From Humibacillus xanthopallidus (GTDB lineage: Bacteria; Actinomycetota; Actinomycetes; Actinomycetales; Dermatophilaceae): a DNA stretch of 64,000 nucleotides. The stretch lies in NCBI RefSeq assembly GCF_006717145.1, contig NZ_VFQF01000002.1, positions 620,001 to 684,000 of the forward strand, read 5' to 3'. The translations under genes were made by a program, and so were the position numbers. The notes under the pieces were generated by a model. It made no database searches and was not told the DNA's origin. It saw nothing but the letters and a program-made list of their open reading frames with translations. Positions 58,214 to 64,000 of the stretch are shown here, one piece after another (the first letter of the stretch is position 1; each line of letters opens with the position of its first letter).

Positions 58214-58987
58214 ATGCTGACGATCAGCCAGCTCGCGGCCTACGCGGGCGTCACGGTGCGGGCGGTCCGGCACTACCACGCCAAGGGCCTGCTGCCCGAG
58301 CCCGAGCGCGACCACTCCGGCTACCGGCGCTACGACGCGGCAGCGGTCGTCGAGCTCATCCGGATCCGCACGCTGGCGGATGCGGGTGTCCCTCTCTCCC
58401 GGGTGCGCGAGCTCCTCGCTGCCGACGACGCAGAGTTCACGTCGGCCGTCGAGGACATCGACCGTCGCCTGCGGTCAGAGATCCGAGAGCTCCAGCGTCA
58501 CCGCGAGCGGATCGCCAAGCTCGCCGCCGGCGACAGCCTCGCGCTCCCGGCCGAGGCGGCGTCCTACGTCGACCGCATGCGCCAGCTGGGCTTCGCCGAG
58601 CGGCTCGTCGAGGTGGAGCGTGACAGCTGGATCCTCATCGCGGCCCAGATGCCCGACGAGGTGGCGCCCCTCATGGCCATCAAGCGCGCCCAGATCGAGA
58701 ACGACGTGATCCGCCGGCTCTACCTCAACCTGGGCGGCCTCGCCGACTGCTCGCCCGACGACCCGCGGCTGCCGGAGCTCGCCGACCGGGTCGTTGCCTT
58801 CATCGAGGCGGCCGAGGCCGAGAGTGAGGGGGTGGAGGACGAGCACCCCGTCAGCCCCGAGCTCGTCGCCCTGCTGGACGCGGCGTTCGTCGAGTCCTTT
58901 GCCTGCGCTCCGCAGCTGCTGACCCTGCTCGAGGAGCGCGGCTTCACGGGTTGGACCGACATCCGGCGGACGACGCCCACGTCGTGA
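58214..58987 (+). CDS. MerR-family regulator of the exporter operon
   Basis: A 257-residue MerR protein. The N-terminal winged helix is canonical (LTISQLAAYAGVTVRAVRHYHAKGLLPEPERDHSGYRRYDAAAVVELIRIRTLADAGVPLSRV), followed by the coiled-coil dimer helix and a 150-residue effector domain without cysteine clusters, so a small-molecule rather than metal ligand is likely. The ATG at 58214 starts at the first conserved residue; a GTG at 58169 overlapping the permease stop is the alternative. It very probably acts on the dyad at 56600-56620. Confidence 0.9.
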   Translation: MLTISQLAAYAGVTVRAVRHYHAKGLLPEPERDHSGYRRYDAAAVVELIRIRTLADAGVPLSRVRELLAADDAEFTSAVEDIDRRLRSEIRELQRHRERIAKLAAGDSLALPAEAASYVDRMRQLGFAERLVEVERDSWILIAAQMPDEVAPLMAIKRAQIENDVIRRLYLNLGGLADCSPDDPRLPELADRVVAFIEAAEAESEGVEDEHPVSPELVALLDAAFVESFACAPQLLTLLEERGFTGWTDIRRTTPTS

Positions 58988-58997
58988 TCGGGGTCGC

Positions 58998-59029
58998 CCG
59001 ACGGGCCGGACGGCATACCGGCCCGTCGG
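58998..59029. terminator. 12-bp perfect hairpin between convergent MerR and PPDK genes
   Basis: CCGACGGGCCGG at 58998-59009 and CCGGCCCGTCGG at 59018-59029 are perfect 12-bp arms around an 8-base loop (ACGGCATA). It begins 11 bases after the MerR stop, 44 bases from the PPDK stop on the other strand. It is a strong candidate for a bidirectional terminator. Its loop contains most of the overrepresented word CGGCATAC. Confidence 0.8.
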
Positions 59030-59072
59030 ATCACCCTGCGCAGCAGGGCTGCTCATGTCTCCTCAGGCCTGC

Positions 59073-61784
59073 TCAGCGGGTGTCAGCCGACGCGGTGCGC
59101 CCCTCCGCGAGCACAGCCTCACGCCCGGCCTGGAGCCTGACGACGGGGATGCGTGGCGGCGAGCACGACAGGTAGTCGACGCCGGCAGCCTCGAAGAAGG
59201 CCGTCGACCGGGGGTCGCCGGCGTGCTCGCCGCACGCCCCGAGCCCGAGCGTGGGCCGGGCACGGCGGCCGTCGTCGGCAGCCATCCGCACGAGGGCCCC
59301 GACCCCGGCCTCGTCGATCGTCTCGAACGGGTTCGTCGTGAGGACACCCGCCTGGCGGTAGGCGGACAGGAAGCCGGCCTCGGCGTCGTCGCGGGACATG
59401 CCCCAGCTCGTCTGGGTCAGGTCGTTCGTGCCGAAGGAGAAGAAGTCGGCCTCACCGGCGAGGGCCGCTGCGGTGAGCGCCGCGCGCGGCAGCTCGACCA
59501 TGACCCCGATGGGCAGGTGCAGCTCGGTGCCGTGCGCCAGCGCCACCTCGGCGATGACCCGCTCCATCCGCTCGCGGGCGACGACGAGCTCCTCGACATC
59601 GGCGACGAGCGGCACCATGAGCTCCGGGGCGACCGTGCGCCCGTCGGCCCGCAGCCGCAGGGTCGCCTCGGCGAGGGCGCGCACCTGGGCGTCGATGATC
59701 TGGGGCAGCACGGTGAGCAGGCGCACGCCGCGCAGCCCGAGCATCGGGTTCGACTCGTGCCAACGACGCACCGCCGCGAGTCGCCTTGTCGTGTCAGGGT
59801 CCTCGGCGCCCCGCTCCGCCTCGAGGGCCGCCCGCACCGACAGCTCGACGAGGTCGGGCAGGAACTCGTGGAGCGGCGGGTCGAGCAGCCGCACGACGAC
59901 GGGCAGCCCCTCCATCTCGACGAGCAGCGCGCTGAGCTCACGCAGGGCGAGCTCCTCGATCTGGGCCAGCGCTCCCTCGCGGTCGTCGTCGAGCACGAGG
60001 CGCTCGACGAGCTCGCGACGCGACCCGAGAAGCATGTGCTCGGTGCGACAGAGACCAATGCCCTGCGCTCCGAACCGCCTTGCAGCACGGGCCTCCTCGG
60101 GGATCTCGGCGTTGGCGAGCACCTTGAGGTGACGACGGCGGTCGGCGTGGGCGAGCAGGCGCAGCACCGCGTCGACGACGGGGTCCGCGTCAGAGGGCGC
60201 ATCACCCTGGATGGCCGTCGCGACGGCGCTCTGCTCGATCTCGCGCTGCCCCTCGAAGATGTCGCCGGTCGTGCCGTCGACGGACAGCAGCGCCCCCTCC
60301 GCGAGGACCCGTCCACCCGGGAACGTCGCCGTGCGGGCCTCGAGGTCGATGACGAGACCCTCGACGCCGGTGACACAGGTGCGGCCGAGCCCCCGTGCCA
60401 CGACGGCGGCGTGCGAGGTGAGGCCGCCGCGGGCCGTGATGACCGCACGCGCGGCGACGAGGCCGCCGAAGTCGTCGGGGCTCGTCTCGGGGCGGGCGAG
60501 CACGACCCGGTGGCCGAGGGCCGCCCGCTCGACCGCGGTCTCGGACTCGAGCACGAGCTGGCCGGTCGCGGCGCCCGGGCTCGCGGCGAGGCCGTGGGCC
60601 AGGGTCGCGGTCGAGCCGTCGCGGGTGAAGGTGGGGTGCAGGAGGGTCTGCAGCTGCAGGCCGTCGACGCGGGTCAGGGCCTCGTCGAGGTCTATCACCC
60701 CGTCGTCGACGAGCGCCGCCGCGATGCGGAACGCGGCCGCCGGGCTGCGCTTGCCGAGTCGGGTCTGGAGAATCCACAGGCGGCCGCGCTCGACGGTGAA
60801 CTCGACGTCGCACAGGTCGCGGTAGTGGGTCTCGAGGGTGCGCAGGTGCTCGCTCAGCTGCCGGTGCAGCTCGGGGTCGCGGCGCTGCAGCTCCGAGAGG
60901 TCGAGCGGGCTGCGGACTCCGCTCACGACGTCCTCCCCCTGGGCGTTCGGCAGGTAGTCGCCGAAGGCTCCCGGGGCGCCGCTCACGGGGTCGCGGGTGA
61001 AGCAGACGCCGCTGCCGGAGTCCTCGCTGCGGTTGCCGAAGACCATCTGCACGATGTTGACGGCAGTGCCGAGGTCGTCGGAGATGCCCTCGTGCTGGCG
61101 GTAGAGGCGGGCCCGGTCGCCGTTCCACGAGCTGAAGACGGCGAGCACCGCGGCGTGCAGCTGCTCGCGGCCGTCCTGGGGCACGTCGTCGTCGGTCTGC
61201 TCGCGGATGATCCGGCGGAAGTTGTGGGTCAGCTGCTTGAGCGAGTAGGCGTCGAGCTCGGCGTCGGTCTCGACGCCCATCGAGCGGCGCATCGCGAGCA
61301 GCTCGTCGTCGAAGAGCCGGCCGTCGACCCCGAGCACCGTCCGGCCGTACATCTGCGCGAGCCGCCGGTAGCAGTCCCACGTGAAGTGCGCCTCGCCGCG
61401 ACGGACCATCGCCGTCGCGACCTCGTCGGTCATGCCGATGTCGAGGACGGTCTCCATCATCCCGGGCATCGAGAAGCGGGCGCCGGAGCGCACCGACAGC
61501 AGGAGCGGGCGCAGCGGGTCGCCGAGGTGCAGACCGGTGCGCTCCTCGAGCGCGTCCAGCTCCTCCTCGACCCGGCTCCACAGGCCGTCCGGCTCCCCGC
61601 CCGTCGTGAGGTACGCACGGCAGGCCTCGGTCGTGATGATGAAGCCGGGCGGTACGGGCAGTCCGAGCCGGGTCATCTCCGCCAGTCCAGCCCCCTTGCC
61701 CCCGAGCAGTCCGGCCATCGACCGGTCTCCGTCGTGCAGCTCGATGACGAGCGGTGGGTTCGTCGTCCTCTCGATGATGGTCAT
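59073..61784 (-). CDS. ppdK: Pyruvate, phosphate dikinase
   Basis: A 903-residue PPDK that interconverts pyruvate, ATP and phosphate with PEP, AMP and pyrophosphate. Domains run in the usual order. The ATP-grasp part carries LGGKGAGLAEMTRLGLPVPPGF, SVRSGARFSMPGMMETVLDIG and VQMVFGNRSEDSGSGV. The phosphohistidine swivel has His458 in GGLTSHAAVVARGLGRTCVTG. The C-terminal PEP barrel has Cys851 in GACGEHAGDP. All key residues are present. CCGGAGGAG lies just before the ATG. It is divergent from the P-type ATPase across 175 bases that contain a DosR-box-like site, suggesting induction under low oxygen to save energy through pyrophosphate. Confidence 0.95.
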   Translation of the reverse strand: MTIIERTTNPPLVIELHDGDRSMAGLLGGKGAGLAEMTRLGLPVPPGFIITTEACRAYLTTGGEPDGLWSRVEEELDALEERTGLHLGDPLRPLLLSVRSGARFSMPGMMETVLDIGMTDEVATAMVRRGEAHFTWDCYRRLAQMYGRTVLGVDGRLFDDELLAMRRSMGVETDAELDAYSLKQLTHNFRRIIREQTDDDVPQDGREQLHAAVLAVFSSWNGDRARLYRQHEGISDDLGTAVNIVQMVFGNRSEDSGSGVCFTRDPVSGAPGAFGDYLPNAQGEDVVSGVRSPLDLSELQRRDPELHRQLSEHLRTLETHYRDLCDVEFTVERGRLWILQTRLGKRSPAAAFRIAAALVDDGVIDLDEALTRVDGLQLQTLLHPTFTRDGSTATLAHGLAASPGAATGQLVLESETAVERAALGHRVVLARPETSPDDFGGLVAARAVITARGGLTSHAAVVARGLGRTCVTGVEGLVIDLEARTATFPGGRVLAEGALLSVDGTTGDIFEGQREIEQSAVATAIQGDAPSDADPVVDAVLRLLAHADRRRHLKVLANAEIPEEARAARRFGAQGIGLCRTEHMLLGSRRELVERLVLDDDREGALAQIEELALRELSALLVEMEGLPVVVRLLDPPLHEFLPDLVELSVRAALEAERGAEDPDTTRRLAAVRRWHESNPMLGLRGVRLLTVLPQIIDAQVRALAEATLRLRADGRTVAPELMVPLVADVEELVVARERMERVIAEVALAHGTELHLPIGVMVELPRAALTAAALAGEADFFSFGTNDLTQTSWGMSRDDAEAGFLSAYRQAGVLTTNPFETIDEAGVGALVRMAADDGRRARPTLGLGACGEHAGDPRSTAFFEAAGVDYLSCSPPRIPVVRLQAGREAVLAEGRTASADTR

Positions 61785-61870
61785 GGCTCCTCCGGTCGCG
61801 TATGGGACTGGCACACCGAGCGGTGTCCTCGCCTCCCTGCATGCTCGGTCGCGGGGGCAGTCGGCGCGTA

Positions 61871-61884
61871 GTGCCGAAGGTCCC
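61871..61884 (-). promoter_or_regulatory. DosR-box-like site between PPDK and the P-type ATPase
   Basis: On the minus strand the sequence reads GGGACCTTCGGCAC, differing at one base from the site at 53231-53244. It lies 87 bases upstream of the PPDK start and 76 upstream of the ATPase start, where a single regulator could serve both divergent genes. Confidence 0.58.
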
Positions 61885-61959
61885 TCTCCACGAGCGACTC
61901 CGGCGCGTAGCGTGAAAAGGGAGGTCCATGAGCACGAGCACGAGCGCGGGAGGTGACCG

Positions 61960-64000
61960 ATGGAGCGCGCGGTCGCGGCCGGACCCCCCGAGGTGTCAGC
62001 CGGTGGCCTGAGCGCGTCCGAGGTCAGGGAGCGGCTCGAGCGGGACGGCCCCAACGTCATGCCGTCGCCACGCCCGCGGTCGGCGCTCGTGCAGCTGGGC
62101 CTGCAGATGGTGCACTTCTTCGCGATCGTGCTGTGGGTGGCCGCCGGGCTCGCGCTCGTCGCCGGTATGCCGCAGCTGGCCGTCGCGATTGCCGTCGTCG
62201 TCGTGCTCAACGGGGTCTTCGCCTTCGCGCAGGAGTACCGCGCAGAGCGGGCGGGTGCCCGGCTCGCGGACCTGCTGCCACCGCGGGCCCGCGTCGTGCG
62301 GGACGGGGCCGTCGTCGAGGTGTCGGGCACCGAGCTCGTCGTCGACGACGTCGTGCTGCTCGAGGCGGGTGACCGGGTCAGCGCCGACCTGCACCTCGAC
62401 CGGGCGGTCTCGGTGGCCGTCGACGAGTCGATGCTGACGGGCGAGAGCGTGACGTCGCGGCCGGTCGTCGGTGCTGTCCTGCGGGCCGGCACGTTCGTCG
62501 TCGAGGGGGTGGGCCGCGGCACCGTCGTCGCGACCGGTGGACGCACGCGGCTCGCGGAGATCGCAGCCCTCACGAGGGCTGCGCGTCGGCCCCCGAGCCC
62601 GCTCTCGGTCCAGCTGCACCGCATCGTCACCGTCGTGGCGGTCCTCGCCGTCGCGACCGGAGTCATCGCCTTCGGCATCTCGCTGCTGCTCGGGGTGGAG
62701 CCGAGCTTCGGCTTCCTCTTCGCGGTCGGGGTGACGGTGGCCCTCGTGCCGGAGGGGTTGCTGCCGACCGTCACCCTCTCGCTCGCCCGGGCGACCCAGC
62801 TCATGGCCGGCCGGCACGCCCTCGTGCGGCGGCTCGAGTCGGTCGAGACCCTCGGGTCGACGACCTTCGTGTGCACCGACAAGACGGGCACCCTGACCTG
62901 CAACGAGATGAACGTCGTCGAGGTGTGGACCCCGTGCGGCGCGGTCACCGTGACCGGTCACGGCTACGACCCGGAGGGGGAGTGCCGCGGAGACACCGCG
63001 GCGGTGGCCGCAGCCCGGGAGCTCGCGCGGTCGGCCGTCGAGTGCGTCCACGGCCGCGCGGTCCAGCAGGACGGTCGGTGGCGGGCCCGTGGTGACCCGA
63101 TGGAGGCAGCGATCCACGCCTTCGCCGTGCGCGTGGGGGCGGGCGAGTCGGCCGACGTCCGCATCGACCGAGCCTTCCCCTTCGACCCCGTGCTGCGCCG
63201 GTCCGCAGCGCTCGCCGGCGGCTGGCTGCACGTGCTCGGCGCTCCCGACTCGGTGCTCCTCGACTGCCCGGACGTCGCTGCGACGGCGAGCGCCGGGCTC
63301 GAGGTCGAGCGCCTCAGCGCAGCCGGTCTGCGGGTCCTCGCCGTGGCCCGGCGACGCCTCGTCGAGGCGGACGGCGACGGCGGACCCGACCCCGAGGCGA
63401 ACCCCGACCGCCCCGACCACAGCCCCGACCACAGCCCCGACCACAGCCCCGACCACAGCCCCGACCACAGCCCCGACCACAGCCCCGACCACCCGGGCGC
63501 CCCCGCAGTCCCCGCTGATGTCTCGGCCCAGGGCCGGCTCGAGCACTCCCTCGAGCTGCTCGGCCTCGTGGCGATGGAGGACCCTCCCCGCGCCGGTGTG
63601 TCCGACGCCGTCGAGGTCTGCCGACGGGCCGGCATACGGGTCATGATGATCACCGGCGACCACCCGGCGACGGCGGAGGCCATCGCTCGTGAGGTCGGCT
63701 TCCTCGCGGGTGGGCCGGTGCTCACCGGGGCGGCGCTCCCCGACGACGAGCGGGCCCTGGCCGAGCTCGTCGACGTCGACGGCACCGTCGTCGCCCGCGC
63801 CACCCCCGAGGACAAGCTGCGCATCGCGGCCGCCCTCCAGTCGCGCGGCCACGTCGTGGCGATGACCGGGGACGGCGTCAACGACGGTCCGGCCCTGCGG
63901 GCCGCCGACATCGGGGTCGCCATGGGCGCGTCAGGCACCGACGTCGCCCGCGAGGCCGCCGACGTCGTGCTGCTCGACGACCGCTTCGAGACGATCGTCG
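61960..64000 (+). CDS. P2-type cation-transporting ATPase (CtpF-like), 3' partial
   Basis: The gene runs off the right edge with 680 residues visible. It has an N-terminal cation-ATPase domain (SASEVRERLERDGPNVMPSP), two membrane hairpins, the TGES actuator motif (DESMLTGESVTSRP), PEGLLPTVTLSLARAT in M4, phosphorylation Asp307 (CTDKTGTLT), MITGDHPATAEAI, and the hinge AMTGDGVNDGPALRAADIGVAMG. The PEGL segment resembles Ca2+ and Na+/K+-type P2 pumps. An Asp-His-Ser-Pro tandem repeat interrupts the nucleotide-binding domain. CtpF of mycobacteria belongs to the DosR regulon, and this gene shares a DosR-like box with PPDK. GGGAGG lies upstream of the ATG. Confidence 0.92.
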   Translation, partial: MERAVAAGPPEVSAGGLSASEVRERLERDGPNVMPSPRPRSALVQLGLQMVHFFAIVLWVAAGLALVAGMPQLAVAIAVVVVLNGVFAFAQEYRAERAGARLADLLPPRARVVRDGAVVEVSGTELVVDDVVLLEAGDRVSADLHLDRAVSVAVDESMLTGESVTSRPVVGAVLRAGTFVVEGVGRGTVVATGGRTRLAEIAALTRAARRPPSPLSVQLHRIVTVVAVLAVATGVIAFGISLLLGVEPSFGFLFAVGVTVALVPEGLLPTVTLSLARATQLMAGRHALVRRLESVETLGSTTFVCTDKTGTLTCNEMNVVEVWTPCGAVTVTGHGYDPEGECRGDTAAVAAARELARSAVECVHGRAVQQDGRWRARGDPMEAAIHAFAVRVGAGESADVRIDRAFPFDPVLRRSAALAGGWLHVLGAPDSVLLDCPDVAATASAGLEVERLSAAGLRVLAVARRRLVEADGDGGPDPEANPDRPDHSPDHSPDHSPDHSPDHSPDHSPDHPGAPAVPADVSAQGRLEHSLELLGLVAMEDPPRAGVSDAVEVCRRAGIRVMMITGDHPATAEAIAREVGFLAGGPVLTGAALPDDERALAELVDVDGTVVARATPEDKLRIAAALQSRGHVVAMTGDGVNDGPALRAADIGVAMGASGTDVAREAADVVLLDDRFETIV
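63415..63492 (+). repeat. 12-bp tandem repeat encoding DHSP units in the P-type ATPase
   Basis: Six perfect copies of GACCACAGCCCC plus a half copy encode repeated Asp-His-Ser-Pro. The repeat lies in the N-domain between the phosphorylation site and the hinge, where an insertion is structurally tolerated. Because the unit is 12 bp, copy changes keep the frame. The regular His/Asp pattern could bind metal ions. Confidence 0.93.

Larger units (their letters stand above)
1436..63638. repeat. Dispersed 8-mer GTATGCCG / CGGCATAC (at least 29 copies)
   Basis: GTATGCCG starts at 1436, 11817, 13964, 16646, 18945, 20074, 24144, 30722, 32419, 37522, 38241, 46079, 51175, 54631, 55599 and 62165. The reverse form has its GGCATAC core at 1669, 8311, 18663, 19708, 27897, 29293, 33740, 39890, 43091, 43481, 47171, 59012 and 63631, each preceded by C. 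Every 7-mer core I found extended to the same 8-mer. Copies occur within genes in different frames and in intergenic regions. Counted by eye, so some may be missed. Confidence 0.8.

Overview
The window is very GC-rich (about 70%), densely packed, and full of 4-bp ATGA/GTGA gene overlaps. It encodes Bpa, the activator of the Pup-linked bacterial proteasome, a DosS/DosR-like two-component pair, and DUF1918/DUF1876 proteins. Together these point to a high-GC actinobacterium. A Micrococcales member, possibly Intrasporangiaceae, is my inference; no rRNA or tRNA gene is present to settle it.

Layout. 1-5.0 kb: end of a SulP anion permease, a bacterial PH-domain membrane protein, an acyl-CoA synthetase, and a histidine phosphatase overlapping it. 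5.2-23.3 kb: a surface-polysaccharide locus. It starts with a soluble histidine kinase and two LuxR-type regulators. It continues with a PglE-like aminotransferase, a PglF-like NDP-sugar dehydratase, a divergent RtcB-family protein, a Wzz-like protein, an HprK-like P-loop protein, a GT4 glycosyltransferase, an APH-fold kinase, a Wzy-like polymerase, a Wzx-like flippase, a lipoprotein and a PglC/WcaJ-like priming transferase. Two exported proteins are on the opposite strand. 23.4-31.1 kb: Bpa, then an FtsX-type ABC exporter with its PadR regulator and a clear operator, a tandem ABM-like protein, a quinone oxidoreductase and an S51 peptidase-like protein.

31.1-40.5 kb: histidine utilisation, with an IclR regulator, hutH, hutU, then an M20-family amidohydrolase-hutF-hutI operon. 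No hutG is seen, so the M20 enzyme may replace it. 32-bp repeat arrays start 1-3 nt after the hutH and ybaK stop codons. 40.5-44.3 kb: a hypothetical gene and a 1030-aa exported repeat protein with a long polyproline linker. 44.4-50.8 kb: a patatin-like lipase translationally coupled to a cyclooxygenase/alpha-dioxygenase-like haem protein, divergent from a SnoaL-like protein and a membrane protein, with an inverted repeat between them. This looks like a fatty-acid oxygenation (oxylipin-like) module. 50.8-64 kb: a hypoxia/dormancy-like neighbourhood (DUF1918, MBL beta-CASP nuclease, DUF1918-DUF1876, DosS/DosR-like pair, PPDK, P-type ATPase running off the edge) with two near-identical DosR-box-like sites. 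Inside it sit a methyltransferase and a DrrAB-type exporter with a MerR regulator and matching operator.

Across the whole window the 8-mer GTATGCCG/CGGCATAC recurs at least 29 times on both strands, in several reading frames and between genes. That is far more than composition predicts and suggests a DNA-level motif. No intergenic gap exceeds about 215 bases. I saw no rRNA, tRNA, insertion sequence, prophage or CRISPR array.
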